A stretch of 64,000 nucleotides of DNA from Dehalobacterium sp040766325 (GTDB lineage: Bacteria > Bacillota > Dehalobacteriia > Dehalobacteriales > Dehalobacteriaceae). The notes below the pieces were generated by a model. The model had not been told where the DNA came from. It searched no databases and was given only the letters and a program-made list of their open reading frames with translations. The translations under genes and the position numbers were made by a program. The stretch spans positions 1 through 64,000 of the forward strand of contig JAXGQR010000011.1 in the NCBI GenBank assembly GCA_040766325.1, written 5' to 3'. Below, in pieces: positions 8,448-17,051 of this stretch; the stretch's first letter is position 1, and each line of letters starts with the position of its first letter.

Positions 8448-9986
8448 TTATGACTCGCAAACCTCTTCATCATTGATATTGTTTTCATAAATAATCTTAT
8501 TTATGGCATTAAGATAGGCCAGAGCAGATGCCTCCAAAATGTCGGTGCTAATCCCATGCCCGGAATAAATACGGTGGATATATTCCACCCGAACCGTAAC
8601 CTCCCCAATAGCATCCAAACCACCGGTAACAGCTTTAATGGAGTATTCCTGTAGTTTGGCACTAATTCCGGTAACTCTTTCCAAACTCTTAAAGGCGGCA
8701 TTAATAGGACCGTCTCCGCAAGATGCTTCCTCTACTACTTCGTCTTCGCTAACCACTCGTACCGTAGCGGTAGGTGTCACCCCGGTTCCGCTACAAATAT
8801 GGAGATATTCCAAATGCCATTTTTCCGGTATTTTACGTATCTCGTTTTCCACCAAAGCTTCCAGGTCCGCATCGGTAATTTGTTTCTTCTTATCCGCTAA
8901 ATCCTTAAACTGCTTGAAAGCCTGTTCAATCTCCTCGTCAGTGAGATGATAACCTAATTCCTCCAAACGCTGAGTAAAGCCATGGCGTCCTGAATGCTTG
9001 CCGAAAACCAGATTACTCTGAAGGATACCCAACATTTGAGGGTTCATAATTTCATAAGTGGTCCGTTCCTTAATCACCCCATCCTGATGAATGCCCGATT
9101 CATGAGCAAAGGCATTCTTACCCACAATGGCTTTATTCGGTTGAACCGAAATCCCGGTGAGACTGGAAACTAAACGGCTGGTGCGATAAATCTCTTGATA
9201 GTTAATCCCGGTTTCATAACCGTAAGAATCTCTTCTCGTATACAAACCCATAACAATCTCTTCTAAGGAAGCGTTACCGGCTCGTTCTCCTAAACCATTT
9301 ACGGCGCATTCTACCTGGCGCGCACCATTCCTTATGGCGGCTAAGGAGTTGGCTACAGCCAATCCCAAGTCATTGTGGCAATGGACAGAGATCACGGCTT
9401 GATTGATATTGGGCACCTTTTCTTTAATATCGGCAATAAATTTACCGAATTCCTCCGGTGTGGCATAACCTACCGTGTCAGGTATGTTGACCGTTGTCGC
9501 TCCGGCGGCAATAGCCGTCTCCAGCACCTGACACAAAAAGTCCAAGTCACTGCGAAAGGCATCCTCAGCTGAGAATTCCACATCGGGAGTATATCCTTTC
9601 GCTCGCTTCACCCCTGCCTCAACCATGCTCAATACTTCTTCTCGGGTTTTATTCAGTTTGTGTTTCATGTGAATTTCCGATGTTGCTATAAAAGTGTGAA
9701 TACGAGGGCGTTCCGCATATTGCACGGCTTCCCACGCCCGATCAATATCTCCCGCACCGATTCTAGCCAGGGCACAGATCACCGGACCTTTCACATTCTG
9801 GGCAATGGACTTAACCGCCTCAAAGTCTCCGGCAGAAGCAATGGGGAAACCGGCCTCAATTACATCGACACCTAATTTTGCCAGTTGCAGAGCAATTTCT
9901 ACTTTTTCTTTTGTATTTAAACTAATCCCTGGGGATTGTTCTCCGTCTCGCAATGTAGTATCAAAAATCAATACTCTATTATTCAT
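8448..9986 (-). CDS. leuA: 2-isopropylmalate synthase
   Basis: 512 residues from the ATG at 9986, which has AAAAAGGAGG upstream. An upstream in-frame start at 10040 lies inside ilvB and is not needed. The HMGL barrel shows DTTLRDGEQSPGISLN (metal and ketoacid site), SVHCHNDLGLAVANS (metal-binding HxH) and NGLGERAGNASLEE. The C-terminal regulatory LeuA dimer domain (about residues 390-505) ends in DILEASALAYLNAINK and would bind leucine for feedback inhibition. It condenses acetyl-CoA with 2-oxoisovalerate. The gene overlaps the ilvB stop by eight bases. Confidence 0.95.
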   Translation of the reverse strand: MNNRVLIFDTTLRDGEQSPGISLNTKEKVEIALQLAKLGVDVIEAGFPIASAGDFEAVKSIAQNVKGPVICALARIGAGDIDRAWEAVQYAERPRIHTFIATSEIHMKHKLNKTREEVLSMVEAGVKRAKGYTPDVEFSAEDAFRSDLDFLCQVLETAIAAGATTVNIPDTVGYATPEEFGKFIADIKEKVPNINQAVISVHCHNDLGLAVANSLAAIRNGARQVECAVNGLGERAGNASLEEIVMGLYTRRDSYGYETGINYQEIYRTSRLVSSLTGISVQPNKAIVGKNAFAHESGIHQDGVIKERTTYEIMNPQMLGILQSNLVFGKHSGRHGFTQRLEELGYHLTDEEIEQAFKQFKDLADKKKQITDADLEALVENEIRKIPEKWHLEYLHICSGTGVTPTATVRVVSEDEVVEEASCGDGPINAAFKSLERVTGISAKLQEYSIKAVTGGLDAIGEVTVRVEYIHRIYSGHGISTDILEASALAYLNAINKIIYENNINDEEVCES

Positions 9987-11664
9987 GATTACCTCCTTTT
10001 TCCAGGACCATTTCGTCCAATCCTTTTCCCGCCAAAACATTTGGATTCACATACTCTTCCTGACGAATTACACATTCAATGATGGTTAATTCATCGTGAC
10101 CTAGAGCCTTTTGTAACACAGTATCGATTTCTCCGGGATGATTAATTCGATATCCTTTGATGCCGTATGCTTCCGCTAATTTAACAAAGTCTGGATTCCC
10201 AGTGAAATCCACTGCCATTTGACGCCGATCACAATAAAAATGCTGCAGCTGGCGTACCAGCCCCAAACAACAATTATTAAAAAGTAAAACCTTAATGGGT
10301 AATCCTTGTTCCTTGGCTGTGGCCAATTCATTCATGCTCATTTGAAAGCTGCCATCACCTGTGATACAGACCACTCTCGCCTCAGGTTTGGCTATCTTGA
10401 CCCCAATCGCAGCAGGAAAACCGTACCCCATGGTACCTAATCCTCCGGAAGTTATAAAGCTCTTGGGATGCTTTAAGTGGAGCAGTTGAGCAGCAAACAT
10501 CTGATGCTGCCCCACATCTGTGGTAACAATCATATCCCCTGCGGTTAATTCGTTCAGTCTTTGAAGCACCATGGGAGAAGTTAATTCTTTACCATCCTCC
10601 ATATACAGAGGAGGATCATCATTTTTCCACTGCCGTATCTTGGCAAACCATTCATTATGTTTCATTGGTTTTAACCGTTCAATTATAGACTGGAGAACCA
10701 GTTTGACATGACCAACAATGGGGACATTTACCCGAACATTTTTGCCGATTTCCGCCGGGTCAATATCAATATGAATGATTTTCGCCTGGGGCGCAAATTT
10801 CGCTACCGCCCCTGTTAGCCGGTCGTCGAAACGCATGCCGACAGTAACCAGCAAGTCGCATTCCATTATAGCCTTGTTCGCCGATGGATGGCCATGCATA
10901 CCCGGCATACCTAAAAACAAATCATGTACGGTAGAGATGGAACCTAACCCCATTAAGGTGGTCATGACTGGAGCCTGGATCATTTCTGCCAACTGCTCCA
11001 ATTCATCTGACGCATCTGCCAAAATAGCTCCACCTCCAGCAGCAAGCACCGGTCTTTTGGCTTCCATCATCAATTGCGCTGCCAACTTTACCTGAGCTGC
11101 ATGACCGCGCATCGTTGGTTTATATCCGGGTAGATTAACTTTGTCCGGGGTTTTTTCTGTGCAAGTCTCTTCCGCTACATCTTTTGGTATATCGATGAGA
11201 ACCGGTCCAGGGCGACCTGTGGAAGCAATATGAAAGGCTTCTTTCACTATCCGAGGGATATCATTAGCCTCCTGAACCAAATAATTATGTTTGGTAATAG
11301 GATGAGTAATGCCGGTAATATCTACTTCCTGAAAAGCATCCGTCCCAACCATGGAACGGGCCACCTGACCGGTAATCACCACCATAGGGGTAGAATCCAT
11401 ATAAGCGTTGGCCAGACCCGTCACCAAATTAGTTGCACCGGGGCCGGAAGTAGCCATACAGACCCCTGTCTTACCGCTCACCCGGGCATAACCGCTGGCA
11501 GCATGGGCTCCTCCTTGTTCCTGACGTACTAAGACATGTTTAATATTTGAATTCCTTAATGCATCGTATACAGGTAAAATAGCTCCTCCGGGGTAACCAA
11601 AAACAACACTGACCCCTTCTAATTCCAATCCTTGTACCAATGCTTCCGCACCTGTCATTGTCAA
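9979..11664 (-). CDS. ilvB: Acetolactate synthase large (catalytic) subunit
   Basis: About 561 residues. The first possible start, GTG at 11673, lies within the ribosome site AAAGGAGG, so I prefer the TTG at 11664 (spacing 8); ATG at 11658 is the alternative. All three ThDP-enzyme domains are present: the N-terminal PYR domain with the catalytic Glu in VRQEQGGAHAASGYAR, the central domain, and the C-terminal PP domain with the ThDP/Mg motif GDGSFQMSMNELATA. It makes acetolactate or acetohydroxybutyrate for valine/leucine and isoleucine. It is directly downstream of its regulatory subunit gene, the reverse of the common ilvB-ilvH order. Confidence 0.95.
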   Translation of the reverse strand: MTMTGAEALVQGLELEGVSVVFGYPGGAILPVYDALRNSNIKHVLVRQEQGGAHAASGYARVSGKTGVCMATSGPGATNLVTGLANAYMDSTPMVVITGQVARSMVGTDAFQEVDITGITHPITKHNYLVQEANDIPRIVKEAFHIASTGRPGPVLIDIPKDVAEETCTEKTPDKVNLPGYKPTMRGHAAQVKLAAQLMMEAKRPVLAAGGGAILADASDELEQLAEMIQAPVMTTLMGLGSISTVHDLFLGMPGMHGHPSANKAIMECDLLVTVGMRFDDRLTGAVAKFAPQAKIIHIDIDPAEIGKNVRVNVPIVGHVKLVLQSIIERLKPMKHNEWFAKIRQWKNDDPPLYMEDGKELTSPMVLQRLNELTAGDMIVTTDVGQHQMFAAQLLHLKHPKSFITSGGLGTMGYGFPAAIGVKIAKPEARVVCITGDGSFQMSMNELATAKEQGLPIKVLLFNNCCLGLVRQLQHFYCDRRQMAVDFTGNPDFVKLAEAYGIKGYRINHPGEIDTVLQKALGHDELTIIECVIRQEEYVNPNVLAGKGLDEMVLEKGGNHE

Positions 11665-11678
11665 TTTGGTCACCTCCT

Positions 11679-12170
11679 TTATTCGACTTTTGATTTTACG
11701 CCTCGAACCATAGCAACTTTGCCGCAGCGTACCATTTCTTTTATACCAAAGGGTTTAAGGGATGCTTCAATGGCCGATATTTTACCTTGATCACCGGTGG
11801 CTTCAATCACTAAAGACTTTGGTCCTAGATCCACAATGCGTGCTCGAAAAATATCTACAATCTGCATAATTTCGCCCCGCTGGGTCAGGTCCGCATGTAC
11901 CTTAATTAAAACCAGTTCCCGATCAATATATTCTTCATTAGTAATATCGCTTACTTTGATTACTTCAATCAGTTTATGAAGTTGTTTCGTTACTTGCTCA
12001 ATAACATGAGCATCTCCCTCCACCACGATGGTCATGCGGGAGATTTTCGGATTTTCCGTAGTACCTACCGTTAAGCTCTCAATATTATAACCTCTACGGC
12101 TGAACATACCTGCCACACGGGCTAAAACCCCAGCCTGATTCTCTACCATCACAGACAATACATGTCGCAA
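11679..12170 (-). CDS. ilvH: Acetolactate synthase small (regulatory) subunit
   Basis: 163 residues from the TTG at 12170 (spacing 7 from a GGGGGG ribosome site), giving MRHVLSVMVENQAGVLARV. The in-frame ATG at 12197 lacks a site. An N-terminal ACT domain (about residues 3-75, GVLARVAGMFSRRGYNIESL) is followed by the C-terminal IlvH domain with IVDLGPKSLVIEATGDQGKI. It binds valine and activates or feedback-inhibits IlvB. The 14-base gap to ilvB fits co-translation of the holoenzyme. Confidence 0.93.
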   Translation of the reverse strand: MRHVLSVMVENQAGVLARVAGMFSRRGYNIESLTVGTTENPKISRMTIVVEGDAHVIEQVTKQLHKLIEVIKVSDITNEEYIDRELVLIKVHADLTQRGEIMQIVDIFRARIVDLGPKSLVIEATGDQGKISAIEASLKPFGIKEMVRCGKVAMVRGVKSKVE

Positions 12171-12244
12171 AATCAATCCCCCCCTTTTATGAACCAAAAA
12201 GCTTTTTCAGCTTACCTGCTCCGTAAACAAATAGTCTTACGCCG

Positions 12245-13906
12245 CTAGCGCACAAGCACCGCTCCCGTTGCAGCTGAAGTTACCCGCTTGCTATATTTCG
12301 CTAAATATCCTGTGGTAATTTTTGGTTCAGGTTTAATCCAAGTTGATCTTCTTTTTTCCAAGACTGCTTCCTCTATGACAAGTTCCAGCTGATGATCAAG
12401 AATATCAATTCGAATGATGTCTCCATCTTCTACCAAAGCAATCAAACCGCCCTCAGCTGCTTCTGGAGAAACATGGCCAATGGCAGCACCTCGGGTTGCA
12501 CCGGAAAAACGTCCGTCGGTAATCAAAGCCACCGATGCACCCAAGCCCATCCCTTGAACGGCAGAGGTGGGGGCTAACATTTCCCTCATACCCGGCCCGC
12601 CTTTGGGACCTTCGTAACGTATCACAATCACATCTCCCGGAACGATTTTACCGCCATAGATAGCTTCCGATGCTTCTTCTTCACTATCAAAAACCCGCGC
12701 CGGCCCTTGATGCCGCATCATTTCCGGCGCCACCGCCGCTTTTTTAACCACAGCACCGTCTGGAGCCAGATTTCCTCTAAGAATTGCTAAGCCACCTTTA
12801 TCGCTATATGCTGTTTCTTTACTGTGAATTACATCCGGGTTTAATATTTTTTTCCCCTTAATATTCTCGCCCATTGTTTTACCTGTCACCGTGGGTACAT
12901 CGACATGAATCAGGCCATGCGAAGCAAGTTCCGCAAGAAGGGCTTGTAACCCTCCTGCCTCATGTAAATCCTGAATATGATGAGATCCGGCAGGAGCTAG
13001 TTTGCATAGATGGGGTGTCTTTTCACTAATCTCATTTACCAGATCTAAATTCAAATTCACACCGGCTTCATAAGCTATAGCCGGTAAATGCAAAATGGTA
13101 TTGGTCGAACAGCCTAAGGCCATATCTACGGTAAGGGCATTATGGAAACTCTTTTCTGTCATCATTTGAGCAGGTGTAAGTTCTTGCTCTAACAATTCCA
13201 TAATCTTCATACCTGCTGCTTTTGCGAGACGAATACGTGCCGATTGCACAGCCGGAATAGTACCGTTACCCGGGAGTCCCATCCCCAACACTTCCGTTAG
13301 ACAATTCATGGAATTGGCCGTAAACATCCCAGAACAGGAACCGCATCCCGGGCAGCAGTTATTTTCGATTTCCTCCAGCTCATCATCTGTCATCTTACCG
13401 GCACTGACAGCACCCACAGCTTCAAAAGCTGAATTTAGGTCCAGTTCCTGTCCGTGCAAACGCCCGGTCATCATGGGGCCCCCGCTAACAAAGATAGAAG
13501 GAATATTGATTCGAGCTGCAGCCATAAGCATCCCCGGAACCACCTTATCGCAATTGGGGATAAAAACCAGAGCATCAAAAGCATGGGCTAAAGCCATCAC
13601 CTCGATAGAATCGGCAATTAGCTCCCGGCTGGCCAAAGAGTACTTCATACCTTGATGACCCATGGCAATTCCATCACACACAGCGATCGCCGGAAACTCC
13701 AAAGGTGTTCCCCCGGCGATTCTCACACCGGCTTTTACTGCATCGGCAATACCGCGCAAATGAATATGCCCCGGTACAACCTCATTAAAGGAATTCACCA
13801 CCCCAATTATAGGTCGGTTTATTTCTTCATTTGTTAACCCCAAAGCCTTTAAGAGGGAGCGATGGGGGGATCTTTCCAAACCAATCTTCATTTGATCACT
13901 TCTCAT
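12245..13906 (-). CDS. ilvD: Dihydroxy-acid dehydratase
   Basis: 553 residues, the normal IlvD length. Fe-S cluster ligands are visible in FIPNCDKVVPGM and in CCPGCGSCSGMFTANSMNCL, and the C-terminus has DGRFSGATRGAAIGHVSPEA. It dehydrates 2,3-dihydroxyisovalerate and its methyl homologue. It is the first gene of the operon, directly behind the T-box leader. The stop codon is TAG (12245-12247); a TAA follows ten codons later, so any amber readthrough would add only 11 residues. Confidence 0.95.
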   Translation of the reverse strand: MRSDQMKIGLERSPHRSLLKALGLTNEEINRPIIGVVNSFNEVVPGHIHLRGIADAVKAGVRIAGGTPLEFPAIAVCDGIAMGHQGMKYSLASRELIADSIEVMALAHAFDALVFIPNCDKVVPGMLMAAARINIPSIFVSGGPMMTGRLHGQELDLNSAFEAVGAVSAGKMTDDELEEIENNCCPGCGSCSGMFTANSMNCLTEVLGMGLPGNGTIPAVQSARIRLAKAAGMKIMELLEQELTPAQMMTEKSFHNALTVDMALGCSTNTILHLPAIAYEAGVNLNLDLVNEISEKTPHLCKLAPAGSHHIQDLHEAGGLQALLAELASHGLIHVDVPTVTGKTMGENIKGKKILNPDVIHSKETAYSDKGGLAILRGNLAPDGAVVKKAAVAPEMMRHQGPARVFDSEEEASEAIYGGKIVPGDVIVIRYEGPKGGPGMREMLAPTSAVQGMGLGASVALITDGRFSGATRGAAIGHVSPEAAEGGLIALVEDGDIIRIDILDHQLELVIEEAVLEKRRSTWIKPEPKITTGYLAKYSKRVTSAATGAVLVR

Positions 13907-13967
13907 TTATTTACACCTCTGCATTTTCTATGAATTACTGATTATCTATAATTTTCTTTAAGGATTT

Positions 13968-14266
13968 AAAAAAAACCCTTTCGTACGACAGGCAAAGATC
14001 AGTCTGTCAGGGACGAAAGGGATTTCCGCGGTACCACCCTGCTTGTTGCAAATTAAATTATGCAACCGCTTGTTGTGTTGAATACTTAAGATAACGGTCT
14101 TTAGCCGGCCCCTCCTACTCAAATCAAAACTCTTTCAGTGGGGCAACTCTTCAGTGAGATTGCAAAATTGGGCGAAACCGGTTCTCAGCATCTCCGGCTC
14201 TCTTGATCCGCCCCAATCAAGCAACATGTCTGCTTCATTGTTTTTAATTAGGATATAGCAATAATT
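13968..14266 (-). promoter_or_regulatory. T-box leader (tRNA-sensing riboswitch) of the ilv-leu operon
   Basis: On the minus strand the T-box core AGGGTGGTACCGCGG lies at 14026-14040. It is followed by a terminator hairpin whose arms are CCCTTTCGTCC (ending near 14013) and GTACGAAAGGG, then a run of T (about 13968-13976). Pairing of the T-box bulge with the uncharged tRNA acceptor end would form the antiterminator instead. Upstream, the stem I region contains AGAGAGCCGGAGATGCTGAG and GCAATCTCACTGAAGAG. In the latter, CTC followed by A is the most likely specifier (leucine); ATC (isoleucine) overlaps it and cannot be excluded by eye. The ilv/leu gene content agrees with leucine. Confidence 0.92.
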
Positions 14267-14273
14267 AAACTTA

Positions 14274-14302
14274 AGTATATAAAAAAGATAGAAATGTGTC
14301 AA
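14274..14302 (-). promoter_or_regulatory. Sigma-A promoter of the ilv-leu operon
   Basis: Minus-strand -35 TTGACA (14297-14302), 17-base spacer, -10 TATACT (14274-14279). A start near 14267 places the T-box leader exactly at the 5' end of the transcript. Confidence 0.88.
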
Positions 14303-14324
14303 GAGGAAAAATATCGCGACCTTG

Positions 14325-16154
14325 TTATTCTCTATTTCCCGCCAGATGCTGTGCCGCAATGTAACCAAAAGTCATGGCCGGTCCGATGGTACTTCCTCCG
14401 CCCCAATAGGCATTAGCTGTAGGAGAAGCAATGCAGTTTCCCGCACCATATAATCCTTCAATCACCTTGCCCCGCGCATCCAGCACTTGGCTATTCTTGT
14501 TAATTACAGGACCACCGTTAGTATCCAGGGTGCTGGACGCGAGAATCACGCAATAATACGGACCTTCCTCACTGAGAGGGTGCATGGTATAGTTTTTGTT
14601 CATATCCTCAGGCCATTTGCCGGCATCCGGTTTGGTCGGTGGAAATGTGGTCCATTCCCGGTCATAGGCAAACTCACCCCGCTGGAAATCTTCATCCCGG
14701 CCGGCGCGAGCAAAACCATTGAATCTCTCCACCGTACGGATAAAATTACCATTAAAATCCTCATCCAGCATAAAGCCGCCGGTATGATCCTTTAGTGTAA
14801 CCAATCGTTCTCCGATGGCATCTCCCAGCTCTTGCAAGGTATCTCCCTTGATCATATAGGAAGCTTCTTGGCCTTGAGATGGATAAGGAGGCATCCCCTG
14901 CCAAAGATCAGCTGTTCTTGCGTCAAAAATCATAAAGAGCAGCATATTAGTCCATTCTGCACGGTTCGGATCCCAAACAAAATGAACCATACCCCGGTCT
15001 GTATAGTTTCGTTTTTCGTTCATGATCCGCTTTCCGTAGCGGTTTACCTCCAGCACACTGTCGCCTGAAATAAAAAAGAGATTGTTAGAGCCTCCCGGAT
15101 TTTCCAGGACGCTTTCAAAGACACTCTGCGCCCGAAAAGCACCGCTCATATTGCCTAACTTAGCCCCGATTTCACCGGCCAGGGTGATAAAGTCTCCGGT
15201 ATTAGAAGGAGCAGAGCAGCCGCCAAAGATTGGACCTTTCCCAAAGTGCAGCATCAATTCAGGGTTATGAGTAAATCCGCCTGTACCGAAAATCACGCCC
15301 TGATGCGCGGTAAAGGAAATTGTTTGATCACCGAATTTTGCCTCTACACCTATTACCCTACCTCGGTCATCTTGGCGAATCCGAACCACCTGATGATTGA
15401 CCAGAATGGGAATGTCGTGTTCTTCTGCCCAAGCTTTAAAGCGATTGATCAGGTTATAACCATAGCCCACTTCACCCTGATCATCCTTGGTAAAAAGAAG
15501 ACGTCCACGCAGGGATTTATTCTCTGGTAGATGGTCCTGATAATCAAGATGCAACTGGCCTGTCCAGTTGATTTGCTCAGTCAGCTCAAATACACCGAGA
15601 TTCTCCAAATACTCAGTCATCTCTGCAGCATGATCCACCATAACCTCCATCAGCTGGAATTCATTTTCCGGAACCCCATAGCGTTCACCCTCAGGTTTGT
15701 AGAGATGAGGATAAGAATAACGAGCCATATATCTGAGAGTTTGCTCACGATCTTCTTTGATGCCCCACACTCTCTGAAACCGATTGTTCGGGGTCCAAAA
15801 TCCACCGCCTGAACGCCTGGTCGTGCCGCCGATCTCTGCAGCTTTCTCCAACATAATCACCGAGCAGCCCTCGTTTTTCGCGGTAATGGCGGCAGCAAAA
15901 GCGGCGGCGCCAGATCCTACAACAATCACATCTGCCGCAGTACCGGAAGCCCAGCGGCTTTTTCCCTCATTGCTTTTTGTTCTGGCCGGTACCGATTCCA
16001 TTTTCTCTGCTTCCGCCACCGGTTTACCATCTTTCAAGTCTTGATCCTCCATGAGCCGGAACTCTTCCTTTGGCGCACCACATTGGGGACACTTCTCCGG
16101 GGGTTCATTCCCGATATGGATATATCCACAAACCTGGCAAATCCACTTTTTCAT
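14325..16154 (-). CDS. Rubredoxin-domain / FAD-dependent reductase fusion (fumarate reductase-like flavoprotein family)
   Basis: 609 residues, ATG preceded by GAGGAGGG. Residues 1-35 form a rubrerythrin-type rubredoxin: CQVCGYIHIG and CPQCGAPKEEF, two CxxC pairs for one Fe. From about residue 73 comes an FAD_binding_2 flavoprotein: VIVVGSGAAAFAAAITAKNEG (dinucleotide fold), EIGGTTRRSGGGFWTPNN, and a C-terminal FAD segment GLYGAGNCIASPTANAYWGG. The fold is shared by fumarate reductases, urocanate reductases and 3-ketosteroid dehydrogenases. The GG-TT-RRSGGG and NAYWGGGSTIGPA motifs lean toward the ketosteroid dehydrogenase-like branch, but I cannot assign a substrate. Fusion to rubredoxin suggests direct one-electron supply in the cytoplasm. 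No signal peptide. Monocistronic. Confidence 0.82.
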   Translation of the reverse strand: MKKWICQVCGYIHIGNEPPEKCPQCGAPKEEFRLMEDQDLKDGKPVAEAEKMESVPARTKSNEGKSRWASGTAADVIVVGSGAAAFAAAITAKNEGCSVIMLEKAAEIGGTTRRSGGGFWTPNNRFQRVWGIKEDREQTLRYMARYSYPHLYKPEGERYGVPENEFQLMEVMVDHAAEMTEYLENLGVFELTEQINWTGQLHLDYQDHLPENKSLRGRLLFTKDDQGEVGYGYNLINRFKAWAEEHDIPILVNHQVVRIRQDDRGRVIGVEAKFGDQTISFTAHQGVIFGTGGFTHNPELMLHFGKGPIFGGCSAPSNTGDFITLAGEIGAKLGNMSGAFRAQSVFESVLENPGGSNNLFFISGDSVLEVNRYGKRIMNEKRNYTDRGMVHFVWDPNRAEWTNMLLFMIFDARTADLWQGMPPYPSQGQEASYMIKGDTLQELGDAIGERLVTLKDHTGGFMLDEDFNGNFIRTVERFNGFARAGRDEDFQRGEFAYDREWTTFPPTKPDAGKWPEDMNKNYTMHPLSEEGPYYCVILASSTLDTNGGPVINKNSQVLDARGKVIEGLYGAGNCIASPTANAYWGGGSTIGPAMTFGYIAAQHLAGNRE

Positions 16155-16227
16155 GTGATTCCCTCCTCATTTTGGTTCGAGAAAATTTCATCGCGCCTAT
16201 CTGACAGAATTTTCGTTGTTAATGGTA

Positions 16228-16236
16228 ATTATACCA
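16228..16236 (-). promoter_or_regulatory. Extended -10 element for the rubredoxin-flavoprotein gene
   Basis: Minus-strand TGGTATAAT (TGn plus TATAAT) about 75 bases upstream of the ATG. No good -35 is visible, as is usual for extended -10 promoters. Confidence 0.5.
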
Positions 16237-16392
16237 TAGATTCTGACATTGAGATAAACCTTTACTTTTTTGGAAGAAATTTTTTACCTTTTTCCCCTCT
16301 TTAAGCATCACATCTTTATCAGATGCATAAAAAAATGAAGAATCTAGTACGTTTCTCACCGTTATATAATTATCATCCAATTTTATTATGAA

Positions 16393-16421
16393 TTGACGAA
16401 ATTAAGTGTATATGGTAAATT
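16393..16421 (+). promoter_or_regulatory. Sigma-A promoter for the small gene at 16575
   Basis: -35 TTGACG (16393-16398), 17-base spacer, -10 TAAATT (16416-16421) preceded by TGG. It leaves a leader of roughly 150 bases before the coding start. Confidence 0.6.
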
Positions 16422-16574
16422 GTAGATAAGTAATGGCGCTTGAGCATAATTTAAGTGATTAAGCAAGCTTGGATGGCACCTCTTATTTACATGGTGAATG
16501 AAAACGGTACTTTGCTAAGCAGAAAAAATGAAGAAATGGTTTTGTTCAAATCACAAGATTGGAGGAGAATCACA

Positions 16575-16814
16575 ATGAGCGATGTTTGGTTAACTTCACT
16601 TATTACAGAGACACCCCAAGAAGGTTTCGAACTAGCAATTACATTAAGCCGACGTGGTGTGAAATACACACAACCTGACGTAGATGTGCTTAAAAAGCTG
16701 CGCCATGGGTATGCAAATTCTGCTGATGGTCTGACTGCCGCATCCCAAATAATAGCGATTAATTTCCAAACTGTTGCTGCCGCTAACAATTATTGGCGCG
16801 ATAAAGCCAAATAG
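16575..16814 (+). CDS. Small protein of unknown function, 79 residues
   Basis: I do not recognise the family. The ATG at 16575 has GGAGGAG seven bases upstream, and the gene is bracketed by its own promoter and a strong terminator, so it is very likely real. The protein (MSDVWLTSLITETPQEGF...) is soluble, with no signal peptide, no Cys and no membrane segment. It looks helical, with a basic middle (LSRRGVKYTQPDVDVLKKLRHG) and an Ala/Asn-rich end (IIAINFQTVAAANNYWRDKAK). It ends in TAG, with TAA four codons later. It lies between the flavoprotein and the transporter of the first MttB module, but on the opposite strand to both. Confidence 0.6.
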   Translation: MSDVWLTSLITETPQEGFELAITLSRRGVKYTQPDVDVLKKLRHGYANSADGLTAASQIIAINFQTVAAANNYWRDKAK

Positions 16815-16872
16815 TTCAATTTAATATAAGCTCTTATGGGATTGCTGAAACACAAGTAACGACTGTAATGAT

Positions 16873-16914
16873 AAAAGCCGACAAAAATCTCTAAGAGTTT
16901 TTGCGGCTTTTTTT
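16873..16914 (+). terminator. Rho-independent terminator after the small gene
   Basis: AAAGCCG (16874-16880) pairs with CGGCTTT (16904-16910). The inner stem ACAAAAA/TTTTTG and CTC/GAG extends it, and a T run follows. Confidence 0.8.
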
Positions 16915-17051
16915 GCATTAACATTTAAATCAGGGACCAAAGCTACTTATGTAGACAAGAATCTGCATGTCTTTTAGTACATTTAGAACCAGACTTTTAA
17001 ATTAATCAACCTGTTCCAAAGTAAGTGGGATGCTCATAAGTTATATTGTAT

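Larger units (their letters stand above)
16155..16574. other. 420-bp intergenic region between divergent genes
   Basis: AT-rich. It holds the leader of the flavoprotein gene with an extended -10 on the minus strand, a weak imperfect hairpin (GCATC and GATGC around 16303-16326, followed by A-rich sequence), and the promoter of the small gene at 16575. An open stretch from 16455 in frame with that gene has no ribosome site and is treated as leader. Confidence 0.5.

Noticed and set aside
12211..12247. Pyrrolysine readthrough of the ilvD TAG
   Set aside because: IlvD is complete before the TAG and the extension would be only 11 non-conserved residues.
14135..14368. Open frame of 77 codons on the minus strand
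   Set aside because: It overlaps the promoter and T-box leader, has no ribosome site and no conserved features.
16455..16574. N-terminal extension of the small gene
   Set aside because: No ribosome site; ATG 16575 has GGAGGAG seven bases upstream.
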